From Pontibacter sp. SGAir0037 (lineage in GTDB: Bacteria > Bacteroidota > Bacteroidia > Cytophagales > Hymenobacteraceae), in the NCBI RefSeq assembly GCF_005491705.1, contig NZ_CP028092.1:2604001-2668000 (forward strand): DNA of 64,000 bases, read 5' to 3'. The position numbers were made by a program, and so were the translations under genes. Below are positions 9,854 through 18,357 of this stretch, piece by piece (positions within the stretch are counted from its first letter, which is position 1; each line of letters opens with the position of its first letter). Below the pieces are notes generated by a model, which was not told where the DNA came from, did not search any database, and saw only the letters and a list, made by a program, of their open reading frames with translations.

Positions 9854-10843
9854 TTATTTAAAATGAACAATTGGTTTAAATCTTCCCTCATCATCCACCA
9901 GGTAGCTGATCGGCTTGCCCGGTTCTGCCAGAATTTCTTTTTCCCGGATATCCCATGGTTTTAGCATTTCTTCCAGCATATGGGCATAGGCAACAGGCTC
10001 AAAAGGATTGAAAATCTCGTTGGTCACATCGTCGATCAGGGTATCAAGGATCACCTGTGCATCTTCCGGCTTAGCAGGACGCACAAAATACTCGGGCACC
10101 ACATTAAAAATATAAGCAGCGTAAAAAGCCCGGGCTTTAAACTCTGCCAGCTGCACCGGATGCAGTGGCTGATTTTCGGTAAGCTTATAGAGGCGGTGAA
10201 GCGCTTTGCCTATAATACCGTTATCCAGCAGAGTACATACAACTGCTACATTGCCTACCTTAATACTAAACGCCATCGTCGAAAGCTCATCCTGGTACTC
10301 AAAAGGCAGCTCATCTTCCGCCGGGCTCACCTCCAGCACAAAAAGAGAGCAGGGCAGAAAATCTGAAAACAGCATTGGCACCCGCAACGATTGCAGCACT
10401 TTAAAAAACTCCCGGAACTTACCGAGCATTTTCGGGTTCTCACTTACCGCATACTCCGGCTTTATCAACGGGTCCATTTCCTTAATCAGCTCCGTTACAA
10501 GACTTCCGTAGTACATCTTGCCAATCCACTGGAAAAGCCTCTGTCCTTCCAGCGTCTTCAGGCCTTCCACGCCCTTTTCAGCGGCTGCCTGCACTTCCTG
10601 CTCAAGGGGCACCACATGGTTTAAGTGGCAATGGTCGCAGCACGGAATAGTTAACTCTCCAAATGTTGTAACGCTCTTATCCAGCAACAGCAGCTCTTTT
10701 TGCTGTAAGGTAAATTTATTCTGGAGCCATTCTCCAAAAACCGGTGTCCGTTCGGCAGCCGTTATACTGGTACCACACAAAAAGCAGTGTGCATCAGAAA
10801 ACTGCATCTTTTCAAACGGATCATATAAAGTATAGTCAGGCAT
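9854..10843 (-). CDS. Hypothetical protein with degenerate HNH-like zinc-binding N-terminus
   Basis: The 329-residue product is not a family I can name. It is predicted cytoplasmic, with no signal peptide or membrane span. Residues 19-76 look like the zinc frame of an HNH nuclease: Cys20-x2-Cys23 (HCFLCG) and, after about 45 residues, Cys69-x2-Cys72 followed by His73, Asn75 and His76 (CDHCHLNH). Between them ERTPVFGEWLQNKF resembles the usual EHVFPxWL segment, but the metal-dependent His is replaced by Arg32. This suggests a binding or structural role rather than cleavage. The rest shows no motif I recognise. A single gene with its own terminator; a TATCTTTG box at 10864-10871 on the minus strand matches the Bacteroidetes -7 element but has no -33 partner at normal spacing. 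Confidence 0.8.
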   Translation of the reverse strand: MPDYTLYDPFEKMQFSDAHCFLCGTSITAAERTPVFGEWLQNKFTLQQKELLLLDKSVTTFGELTIPCCDHCHLNHVVPLEQEVQAAAEKGVEGLKTLEGQRLFQWIGKMYYGSLVTELIKEMDPLIKPEYAVSENPKMLGKFREFFKVLQSLRVPMLFSDFLPCSLFVLEVSPAEDELPFEYQDELSTMAFSIKVGNVAVVCTLLDNGIIGKALHRLYKLTENQPLHPVQLAEFKARAFYAAYIFNVVPEYFVRPAKPEDAQVILDTLIDDVTNEIFNPFEPVAYAHMLEEMLKPWDIREKEILAEPGKPISYLVDDEGRFKPIVHFK

Positions 10844-11171
10844 TTATCTTTTCAATTTTGAGGCAAAGATAGCAAAAGCTCTGTTGCCAAGTACAGGCAT
10901 CCCCTCCTCCACTTTACAGTTCCCTTTACGAAACGCTTTTCTTATTATTAAAGTGAGCCCTACGCTGTACAAGAAATCCATATATAGGCAATGATCTATG
11001 TCATTCTGTTTCCTGACGCTGCTCATTTTGCCCCAGGTGCATCTCCCCTACCTTGTCAAAAATTAGATACCCAGGTGTAACAGCTACTTAGGGAGGAAGA
11101 ATTCTCATCTGCTCCTCTTTCACGGCCTGCCCCACCTGTTCTGAGTTTTATTTTAGTTGACACTATTTTTC
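10844..11171. other. Divergent intergenic region
   Basis: About 330 bases between the HNH-like gene (-) and the FMN-like gene (+). It contains the lone -7-like box for the minus-strand gene. A 60-codon minus-strand ORF directly abuts the HNH-like gene (TAA then ATG), but its composition looks random and I do not call it. Confidence 0.5.
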
Positions 11172-12992
11172 ATGCGCATGCAACAGCCATCACTTCATAC
11201 CTTTCATATTCCCGTTATGGGTCTTTCATTCTCTATTGACTCGCCTCTTAAAGTAGCACGGTTTGGCATTTCATCTGTCCTATCGCTCAGCGATGATACC
11301 TTACTGGAACAGATGCGGGCACATTATAGCCTGCAATACCAGAAGGCGTATGCACCCATCTCCGCAAAAGAAGAAGATTACAGGGCCAGGAGAATTACAG
11401 CTTACCTGAACCTGGTTGATGAAATTGTGGAAGTGCAGCTGGAAACCTTGCGCCAAGAAGAGTTTACACCGGCATCGGAAATCACAAAATTCTTCGAACT
11501 GCTTCCGGATACTTCCCGGCTCAGATCGCATTACCTGCAGATGCTACAGACCACAGATCCGCAGCAAAAACAACAGCAGCAGCAGGAGTTACGGCAAGCT
11601 ATTGTTCCGGGTAGCATCGATGTAAATATCATGACCAAGCTCGACAGGGCCAACTATAGTCCGGATGGAGAGCTTTTGCCCCAGGAATTTTCTGATGCCC
11701 AGTCAGCACTGCGGGGGTTTGCCAACAGTACCGTAAAATCTTCTGTTGTTTTCTCAGCTGGCATGAATATGCGCCTCTATAGCTACCTCGACCAGTTTGC
11801 CTGCTTCTCTTTAAATGAGAAAGGCTGTTTTGACAAAAAGATAACGATTAAGGTAAGCGATTACCGCTCTGCCCTGGTGCAGGGTAAAATTCTGGCGAAG
11901 AAAGGCCTGTGGGTATCAGAATTCAGGATTGAATCAGGTTTGAACTGTGGCGGACATGCTTTTGCGACCGATGGCTACCTGCTGGGCCCTATCCTCGAAG
12001 AATTTAAACAAAATCGTGAAGCCCTGGAATCGGAGCTTTACTCGCTTTACGCGTCGGCGCTGGCGGCCAAAGGACTGCATGTGCCGTTGCAGGTTCCGGG
12101 ATTGCGTATTACTGTACAGGGTGGTATCGGCACTGCGAACGAACACAACTTCCTGCTCGAACACTACAAGCTTGATGCAACAGGCTGGGGTACTCCTTTT
12201 TTGCTGGTGCCGGAAGCGACCACCGTCGATGCGCCTACTTTGGAAAAGCTGGTGCACGCACAGGCAACCGATTTATACCTGAGCCCCATATCTCCCCTGG
12301 GAGTTCCCTTTAACGCTTTACGGGGAAGCTCCAGCGAGGAAATGAAAAACTACAGGATTGAAAAAGACAAACCAGGGAGCCCTTGTGTAAAGAAACACCT
12401 GGTATCTAATACAGAGTTTACCAAAGAACCGATCTGCACCGCTTCCCGCCAGTACCAGCGCAAAAAGCTGCAGCAATTGCTTGCACAACAACTACCTGAG
12501 CACGTATGGCAGGCCGAAAAGGCGAAGGTACTGGCGAAGGAATGCTTGTGCGAAGGCCTGGCTAACTCTGCGCTGCTGCTGTATAACATTGGCCGCAAAG
12601 CAATGGCTAAATCTGTTGCCATTTGCCCGGGCCCTAACCTTGCCTTCTTCTCCAGGGTGTTTAAACTCCAGGAAATGGCAGATCATATCTATGGCCGCTT
12701 TAATGCCCTGAACCAGACGTACCGCCCGCACATGTTCCTGAATGAGCTGAATATGTACATCGACTACTGGGTGAAAAAGAAGGAGGAACTGGCCGGGGAG
12801 TACAGTGAGAAGCAGCAAAAATACCTGCAGAGTTTCTGGCAGAACCTGCAGGAAGGTATTACCTACTATAAAAACCTACTCCCCTCCCTTTTCCCGAACG
12901 AACTGGAGCGACAAGTCATTATGCTGGACGAGCTTTTAGAAGCAGAGGACAAGCTTCTGGAAGCCAACTACAACAGCCTTGCAGTTTTATGA
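11172..12992 (+). CDS. Uncharacterised protein with glutamate synthase/nitronate monooxygenase-like TIM-barrel signatures
   Basis: The protein has about 606 residues from the ATG at 11172 (the frame opens at a TTG at 11157; another ATG is at 11178). It lacks a signal peptide. Segments recall FMN TIM-barrel enzymes of the GltB/nitronate monooxygenase type: IPVMGLSFSIDSPLKVA near the N-terminus, ITIKVSDYRSALVQGK, then ESGLNCGGHAFATDG, and VQGGIGTANEHNFLLEHY followed by GWGTPFLL, like the GGI...GTxFL phosphate-binding end of such barrels. The C-terminal part holds several Cys (SPCVKKH, EPICTAS, AKECLCEG, AICPGP) that might bind metal or Fe-S. A Gln-rich tract lies near residue 140. Its stop overlaps the queD start (ATGA), so the two are translationally coupled. 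Function unknown; the fold assignment is inference. Confidence 0.75.
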   Translation: MRMQQPSLHTFHIPVMGLSFSIDSPLKVARFGISSVLSLSDDTLLEQMRAHYSLQYQKAYAPISAKEEDYRARRITAYLNLVDEIVEVQLETLRQEEFTPASEITKFFELLPDTSRLRSHYLQMLQTTDPQQKQQQQQELRQAIVPGSIDVNIMTKLDRANYSPDGELLPQEFSDAQSALRGFANSTVKSSVVFSAGMNMRLYSYLDQFACFSLNEKGCFDKKITIKVSDYRSALVQGKILAKKGLWVSEFRIESGLNCGGHAFATDGYLLGPILEEFKQNREALESELYSLYASALAAKGLHVPLQVPGLRITVQGGIGTANEHNFLLEHYKLDATGWGTPFLLVPEATTVDAPTLEKLVHAQATDLYLSPISPLGVPFNALRGSSSEEMKNYRIEKDKPGSPCVKKHLVSNTEFTKEPICTASRQYQRKKLQQLLAQQLPEHVWQAEKAKVLAKECLCEGLANSALLLYNIGRKAMAKSVAICPGPNLAFFSRVFKLQEMADHIYGRFNALNQTYRPHMFLNELNMYIDYWVKKKEELAGEYSEKQQKYLQSFWQNLQEGITYYKNLLPSLFPNELERQVIMLDELLEAEDKLLEANYNSLAVL

Positions 12993-13438
12993 TAGGAAAG
13001 ATCAGGCTCACCCGCCTCTTTACTTTTGAGGCGGCACACGCCCTGTTGCACTACGACGGCGCCTGCCGCCATATTCACGGGCATTCGTATAAGCTACGTG
13101 TAACGGTATTAGGTACTCCGTTGCAAGACGAAGCAGATCCGAAATACGGCATGGTCATGGATTTCGGCGGCCTGAAAAAACTGGTGCAGCGGGAACTTAT
13201 AGAGCAGGTTGACCATGCGCTTTTACTGCGCCGCGACACACCTGCTGGCTTACTGACTGCCCTGCAAAAGCTGCATCAGAAACTGCTGCTGCTCCCCTAC
13301 CAGCCAACATGCGAGAACATGCTGCTCGATTTCAAGGAAAGGCTAAAACAGCAACTGCCACCAGGTATAGTGCTGCACAGCCTTACCCTCTGGGAAACGG
13401 AGAACTCCTTTGCTGAATGGCACGCGTCGGATAATTAA
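12989..13438 (+). CDS. queD: 6-carboxy-5,6,7,8-tetrahydropterin synthase / 6-pyruvoyl tetrahydropterin synthase family
   Basis: A 149-residue QueD/PTPS enzyme. The zinc ligands are His17 (FEAAHAL), His30 and His32 (HIHGH); Cys26 (GACRHIHGH) is the usual catalytic cysteine. The PTxEN signature appears as PTCENM, and the C-terminal LWETENSFAEW carries the conserved Glu. QueD converts 7,8-dihydroneopterin triphosphate to 6-carboxytetrahydropterin in queuosine/7-deazaguanine synthesis. No queC, queE or queF is nearby. Its ATG overlaps the TGA of the preceding unknown gene, so the two are likely expressed as one unit, which raises the possibility of a pterin-related role for that partner. Confidence 0.92.
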   Translation: MIGKIRLTRLFTFEAAHALLHYDGACRHIHGHSYKLRVTVLGTPLQDEADPKYGMVMDFGGLKKLVQRELIEQVDHALLLRRDTPAGLLTALQKLHQKLLLLPYQPTCENMLLDFKERLKQQLPPGIVLHSLTLWETENSFAEWHASDN

Positions 13439-13581
13439 TGCCACCACGATTGTACGATAGTAACTTAACTACCTGCCTGTAGCTGCAAAAGTACCGGTGC
13501 TCCAACAGAAAGTAAGGCTTTGGCTTATAGCCTTCTGCTGAAAAAGCATTATCTTGTGGGTCCAATTCATTTTCCAGGCCC

Positions 13582-15147
13582 ATGTCTCAGTTTTTGTTCA
13601 GGCAACCCAGCACCGACACAGATTTTCAGTCGCCGCTTTCGCTCTTTGAGCTGCACCAGCAGATCAGGGAAGAACTGGAGTTGTCGTTTCCGGAAAGCTA
13701 CTGGGTAATTGCAGAAATATCACAGGTTTCGCCTGATAAACGCAAAGGGCACTGCTACCTTTCGCTCGTAGATAAAGGCGATGATCCGCGCGGACAGCTA
13801 CAGGCACAGGCGCGGGCTACCATCTGGAGTGCCCGGTTTCAAATGGTAAGCCGCCATTTCGAAGAGAAAACAGGACAGCAACTGAAGGCAGGTCTTAAGA
13901 TCCTGTTCCAGGCCAAGGTGAGGTTTCATGAGTTGTATGGCATGAGCCTCGATATCTTGAACATCGACCCGAACTATACCATCGGAGACCTGGCAAGGCA
14001 ACGGCAGGAAACCCTGAAAAGGCTGGAGGCAGAAGGATTACTCACTGCCAATAAAGAGCTGGAGCTCACACCTGTACCGCAAAGGCTGGCAATCATTTCA
14101 TCGGCTACGGCAGCAGGGTACCAGGACTTTATTCACCAGCTACAGCACAATGCCTACGGCTATACCTATAGCACCACGCTTTTTCCGGCCACCGTACAGG
14201 GCAACGATGCCCCGGCATCTGTGAAAAAGGCTTTTACCCAGGTTGCCCACCATGCTGGCAGGTTTGACGCCTGTATCCTGATCCGTGGCGGTGGATCTCA
14301 GACTGACCTCAGCTGCTTTGATGATTATACCATTGCGGCTGCTATCAGCCACTCTCCTATTCCGGTATTAACGGGTATAGGCCACGAACGCGACGAAAGT
14401 ATAGCAGACCTGGTGGCGCATACACGGCTAAAAACCCCGACTGCTGTTGCCAATTTCCTGGTAGAAAGACTGCGGGAGGCTGAAGAACAGGTCGAAAACA
14501 TGGCGGATAGTATTTACATGTTATCATCGCAGCTGGTGCGGGTAAACTCCGACCGGCTGGAACGTAAAAGCCTCCAGGTTTCTAACCTCACGCAGAACCT
14601 CTTATCGGTTGGTAAAGAGAAGCTAGAGCAACTGTCGCGGGCACTGCTTGTAAAGCCCAAGACCTACCTCGACAGCCAGCGAAACCAGGTGACGATCTGG
14701 GAACAAACACTGCGGGCTGATACCAAAGACCTGCTGTATGAACGGGAAAAGCATTTAAGTGAATTAGCCGTATGCGTGGAAGGGAAAAGCCAGCGCTTCC
14801 TGCACCTGAAAGAACATGAGCTGAACCACCTGGTGCATTGTGTAGAAACAGAAGCAAAGGATAAGCTGAAACAGGCACAGCTTCAGCATGCCCGTATCAG
14901 CGAGAAAATGAAGTATAGCGCAAAAGAAAAATTACAGAACGAGAATCATAAGATCCGCCTCCTGGACATCAGCATAAAGGCAAACGATCCGGAGAAGCTG
15001 CTGCTCAGAGGCTATACATTAACCCTGATCAATGGTAAAATAATTAAAAGTATAGGACAGGTGAAAGAGGGCGACGTAATGGAAACACGTATGCAGAATG
15101 GAACTGTTCATAGTATAGTGGTAAACAAAGACGAAGATGACAAATAA
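13582..15147 (+). CDS. xseA: Exodeoxyribonuclease VII large subunit
   Basis: The 521-residue product is the catalytic subunit of ExoVII, which degrades single-stranded DNA from both ends. The N-terminal OB fold spans roughly residues 15-120 (ESYWVIAEISQVS, KGHCYLSLVDK). The catalytic domain carries RGGGSQTDLSCFDD, PVLTGIGHERDESIADLVAH and LKTPTAVANFLVER, the family signature. A long charged coiled coil follows, and the C-terminal segment LLLRGYTLTLINGKIIKS matches the conserved family ending. It is longer than the about 450 residues of E. coli XseA because of the coiled coil. It overlaps xseB by 11 bases. Confidence 0.96.
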   Translation: MSQFLFRQPSTDTDFQSPLSLFELHQQIREELELSFPESYWVIAEISQVSPDKRKGHCYLSLVDKGDDPRGQLQAQARATIWSARFQMVSRHFEEKTGQQLKAGLKILFQAKVRFHELYGMSLDILNIDPNYTIGDLARQRQETLKRLEAEGLLTANKELELTPVPQRLAIISSATAAGYQDFIHQLQHNAYGYTYSTTLFPATVQGNDAPASVKKAFTQVAHHAGRFDACILIRGGGSQTDLSCFDDYTIAAAISHSPIPVLTGIGHERDESIADLVAHTRLKTPTAVANFLVERLREAEEQVENMADSIYMLSSQLVRVNSDRLERKSLQVSNLTQNLLSVGKEKLEQLSRALLVKPKTYLDSQRNQVTIWEQTLRADTKDLLYEREKHLSELAVCVEGKSQRFLHLKEHELNHLVHCVETEAKDKLKQAQLQHARISEKMKYSAKEKLQNENHKIRLLDISIKANDPEKLLLRGYTLTLINGKIIKSIGQVKEGDVMETRMQNGTVHSIVVNKDEDDK

Positions 15148-15403
15148 AGATATACAAAGCATGACTTACCGGGAGGCAACGCAGGAGCTGGAGGAAATAC
15201 TACGAGCCATAGAAAACGACTCGGTAGATGTGGATGAACTTACCCAGAAAGTGCAGCGCTCTTCGCAGCTTATTAAGCTGTGCAAAGAAAAGCTTCGCAA
15301 TGCCGAGAATGCCATCAATCAGGTTTTTAATGAAGAAAATTGCGAGGCACCTGGCTCCAGGGCTCCGGAAGAGAAGGGTGCTGCCACAGGCAAACTGTTT
15401 TAA
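15137..15403 (+). CDS. xseB: Exodeoxyribonuclease VII small subunit
   Basis: An 88-residue partner of XseA. The core MTYREATQELEEILRAIEND followed by VDVDELTQKVQRSSQLIKLC is the two-helix XseB fold that binds the coiled coil of the large subunit. The tail beyond residue 65 is poorly conserved. Start at ATG 15137 inside xseA; an internal ATG at 15161 is an alternative. The 11-base overlap indicates coupled translation with xseA. Confidence 0.93.
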   Translation: MTNKDIQSMTYREATQELEEILRAIENDSVDVDELTQKVQRSSQLIKLCKEKLRNAENAINQVFNEENCEAPGSRAPEEKGAATGKLF

Positions 15404-15430
15404 AGCTACTTTATTACTGCCAGTCCACCT

Positions 15431-15988
15431 ATGGCACCTGAACCCATACAATTTCGCCGTATAGTTTCGAAGGATTTTGAAAAAGCGGCTGTCCTGAAAC
15501 AATTATACGAGACTGCTTTTCCTGCCTCGGAGCGACGCGATTTTGGGGTGCTGCTGGAGCTTCTGCAGGAGCCGGCTATGTACTTACATGCAGTCATACT
15601 TAAGGGCAACATAGTAGGATTGATAGTGCATTGGAAATGGGAAGATATACTGTACCTGGAGCATCTGGCAATTGTTTCTGGTATGCGCGGCAGAGGTATA
15701 GGGCAACAGGCAATGGAATGGCTATTGAAACATAACCAGCAAGTATGTATACTGGAAGTAGAAAAACCGGAGGATGAAGCATCTGAAAAGCGAATCGCCT
15801 TTTACAAACGCCTGGGCTTTCGCCTACACTCTGAGTTTAATTATGCGCAACCTCCTTATCGAAGAGGCGAAAAAGCAGTACTTATGCTGCTTATGTCGAA
15901 ACCTGCTGTGCCTGCAGTAACCGAACTACCACAACTAGCCTCTCTCATACGGGAGCAAGTATATGAAAAGTATTACTCACAGAGTTAA
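15431..15988 (+). CDS. GNAT-family N-acetyltransferase
   Basis: A 185-residue cytoplasmic protein with a GNAT fold. The acetyl-CoA-binding motif A is LAIVSGMRGRGIGQQAMEW (about residues 80-100), preceded by the strand DILYLEHL and followed by EKRIAFYKRLGFRLHSE, typical of the second half of the fold. The acceptor substrate cannot be inferred. It starts 27 bases after xseB on the same strand and may be co-transcribed with it. The last codon abuts an inverted-repeat element at 15986-16119. Confidence 0.88.
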   Translation: MAPEPIQFRRIVSKDFEKAAVLKQLYETAFPASERRDFGVLLELLQEPAMYLHAVILKGNIVGLIVHWKWEDILYLEHLAIVSGMRGRGIGQQAMEWLLKHNQQVCILEVEKPEDEASEKRIAFYKRLGFRLHSEFNYAQPPYRRGEKAVLMLLMSKPAVPAVTELPQLASLIREQVYEKYYSQS

Positions 15989-16119
15989 AATTAGAAATTA
16001 TGAATTAAAAATACTCCTCTGTCAAATTTTTACCTTGCTACATCAACGTAATATATTCTGACAACTACCTTACAGGAACATTAAGAATTTTTCAAATTCT
16101 AATCCATAATTTCTAATTT
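15986..16119. repeat. Intergenic inverted-repeat element 1 (short-period arms)
   Basis: A perfect 15-bp inverted repeat, AAATTAGAAATTATG at 15988-16002 and its complement at 16105-16119, brackets about 100 bp. The left arm begins at the stop codon of the acetyltransferase gene. Each arm is built of short ATTAGAA/AATTATGAATTA units. Two similar arrangements occur at about 39.53-39.65 kb and 57.74-57.88 kb. Confidence 0.7.
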
Positions 16120-16134
16120 CTGGTTTAGCAAAGC

Positions 16135-18357
16135 TTAGTGCAGGTTTTCACTTTCCATTTCTTCCTGCTTTCCTTCTTTCTTCTTCTGCACCAGGCGACC
16201 GAGCAGTTTGCGGGCTTCGCTGCAGGTATCGAGGTGGTATTTTGCCACAGAGTAGGCATTCCCGATTTTTACGGTATAAGCTTCGCGCGGCATAGATTTA
16301 AAGATTTCTTCATCACCCCAGTCGTCGCCGATAGCCAACACAAAATCGTGCGGGTACATGTTCAGCCAGCGTGAAGTAGCCCTTCCTTTGTTAATTTCAT
16401 TTGCCTTAATCTCCACCGCCATCTGGCCGTCCAGCACCTGCAGGTTACTGTTAGATGCCAGGAAGTTTAAGTGGCTCACCAGCTCACGTGCCCGCAGTTC
16501 ACCTAAACCAGTCTCTACCCTGCGATAATGCCATACCAGCGCATAGTCTTTCTCCTCGATAAACGAACCAGGCGTACGATCCACATAAAGGTCCATAATC
16601 AGGCGGATATCCCGCTTCCAGTCGTCCATCAGGCTTAGCATGGTTTGCCAGCCGGTATCGCTTTGTTTTACCCAAACACCATGCTCGGCAATAATATCTA
16701 TCTTCAGGTGGCCCAGCCAATCCTGCATATTGTCTTTGTCGCGGCTGCTTACCACCACTACTTTGTTTCGTGGGTTACTGCTCAGCTTCTCCAGCAGGGC
16801 CATCAGTTCTTCGTCAGGTCTGGCCATCAGCGGCTTCGACTTAAAGTCAACCAGGGCACCATCATATTCCAGGAAGAAGAGCCTGGTGCTGGCAGTATCG
16901 TAAGAATCACGCAGCTCGTGGAAAGTAGCTTCGTCCAAATAGCTGGTAGCCATAGACATTTGCTTGATCTTTACATAAGAGAGCCTGTCCATGAACATGC
17001 TTACCCAATGATGGATGTTGTAACGCTTAAGCGAGTCCTGCATGTGGCTCATAGAAAGCTTCTGCTGTTCTTCCGGCATGGTTAACGCCTGACGCAGGGC
17101 TTCCACCAACTGGTTAATATCATTCGGGTTTATCAGCATGGCTTCCGACAGCTCTTTAGAAGCACCGGCCATTTCACTTAAAATAAGCACCCCTTTCTGA
17201 TCCAGCTTACTCGCCACATACTCTTTGCAAACGAGGTTCATCCCATCGCGCATAGGCGTTACCAGAGCAATGTCGGCCATGCGGTACAGGGCAGACAAAG
17301 TTTCCAGCGGATAAGAGCGATAGAAATACTGAATCGGGTTCCAGTTGATATGGCTGTATTTACCGTTGATACGGCCTACCAGTTCATCCACCTCCTCTTT
17401 CAGCTCTTTGTATTTCTCCACCTCATCACGCGAAGGCACCACCAGCATCACAAGGGTTACTTTCTGATGAAACTCCGGGTACTTTTCTAAAAACAGTTCA
17501 AAGGCTTCGAGGCGCTGCGGTATACCTTTAGAGTAATCCAGGCGGTCGATAGACAGCACGATCTTCTCGGCGGTAAGGTTGCTGCGGTAAATTGTTTCTC
17601 TTCTCTTTACCTCCTCTGTATCCGCTATAGAAGAATACTTATCGTAGTCAATTCCCATTGGGAAGGAATCTACTAAAAGCGAACGTGCCCCTGTGTTTAT
17701 CCAGCCATGCATACCGCCATGGCCTACCAGCCTGTTAACAGAGCTTAGGAAGTGGCGCATATCATCGTAGGTATGGAAGCCTACCAGGTCGGCACCAAGC
17801 ATACCTTCCAGTATTTCTTTGCGCCATGGCAGTAAGCGGAACACCTCGTAAGAAGGGAAAGGAATATGCTGAAAGAAGCCTATGGTACAATTTGGCAACC
17901 GTTCCCGGAGCATAGAGGGCAATAACAGCAGCTGATAATCGTGCACCCAGATGGTATCTTCAGGCCCGGCCTGTTGTATAATTTCTTCGCAATATTTTTG
18001 ATTTACAGAAACATATGTTTCCCAAAGCTGCTGATCATAAACGGCATACTGACTAAAGTAGTGGAAGGTAGGCCACAAAGTTTCGTTACTGAAGCCCTCG
18101 TAAAACTCCTTTATTTCGGTTTCAGTTAAAAAAACAGGGTACATATTCTCCTGTTCAAGATCTTTTATGATCCTGGCCTGCTTCCCCTTATCTTCTACAA
18201 CCATGCCCGGCCAACCAATCCAAAGGTTGTCGTCCTGTTTGTAGATAGAACCTAAGCCCGTTGCCAGACCACCCTCACTTGTTTTGTACTGAAGTTCGTT
18301 GTCCTTTTCCTGGAGCTTTACGGGTAATCTGTTTGATACAATGATCAGTTTCGCCAT
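16135..18357 (-). CDS. otsA: Trehalose-6-phosphate synthase with C-terminal OtsB-like domain (phosphatase motif degenerate)
   Basis: A 740-residue fusion. Residues 1 to about 470 are a GT20 synthase making trehalose-6-phosphate from UDP-glucose and glucose-6-phosphate: SNRLPV at the start, GFFQHIPFPSYEVFR, the donor-binding RLDYSKGIP and TPMRDGMNLVCKEYVAS are intact. Residues from about 485 form an OtsB/HAD-type domain, but motif I, normally DxDGT with the first Asp as nucleophile, reads Glu497-Tyr-Asp499-Gly-Ala501. Motif IV is GDDWGDE (678 onward) where GDDxTDE is usual, while NKGRA is kept. Database-style naming would call it bifunctional; I expect the synthase to work and the phosphatase to be weak or dead. 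It is transcribed leftwards as a single gene, converging on the acetyltransferase gene. Confidence 0.93.
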   Translation of the reverse strand: MAKLIIVSNRLPVKLQEKDNELQYKTSEGGLATGLGSIYKQDDNLWIGWPGMVVEDKGKQARIIKDLEQENMYPVFLTETEIKEFYEGFSNETLWPTFHYFSQYAVYDQQLWETYVSVNQKYCEEIIQQAGPEDTIWVHDYQLLLLPSMLRERLPNCTIGFFQHIPFPSYEVFRLLPWRKEILEGMLGADLVGFHTYDDMRHFLSSVNRLVGHGGMHGWINTGARSLLVDSFPMGIDYDKYSSIADTEEVKRRETIYRSNLTAEKIVLSIDRLDYSKGIPQRLEAFELFLEKYPEFHQKVTLVMLVVPSRDEVEKYKELKEEVDELVGRINGKYSHINWNPIQYFYRSYPLETLSALYRMADIALVTPMRDGMNLVCKEYVASKLDQKGVLILSEMAGASKELSEAMLINPNDINQLVEALRQALTMPEEQQKLSMSHMQDSLKRYNIHHWVSMFMDRLSYVKIKQMSMATSYLDEATFHELRDSYDTASTRLFFLEYDGALVDFKSKPLMARPDEELMALLEKLSSNPRNKVVVVSSRDKDNMQDWLGHLKIDIIAEHGVWVKQSDTGWQTMLSLMDDWKRDIRLIMDLYVDRTPGSFIEEKDYALVWHYRRVETGLGELRARELVSHLNFLASNSNLQVLDGQMAVEIKANEINKGRATSRWLNMYPHDFVLAIGDDWGDEEIFKSMPREAYTVKIGNAYSVAKYHLDTCSEARKLLGRLVQKKKEGKQEEMESENLH

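Noticed and set aside
10864..10871. TATCTTTG as a full promoter for the HNH-like gene
   Set aside because: The -7 box is exact, but the nearest TTG upstream is at 16-base spacing, outside the usual 19-21.
10844..11026. 60-codon minus-strand ORF directly upstream of the HNH-like gene (TAA followed by ATG)
   Set aside because: The exact abutment is striking, but the product looks random and a -7-like box lies inside it, suggesting it is leader DNA.
13383..13583. 66-codon minus-strand ORF between queD and xseA
   Set aside because: Overlaps the queD end, no conserved features, and the gap is more likely the xseA leader.
16135..18357. Frameshift or misread explaining the odd OtsB motif
   Set aside because: The frame is continuous through both domains, with NKGRA and the AEHG region intact after the motif, so local substitution is the simpler reading.
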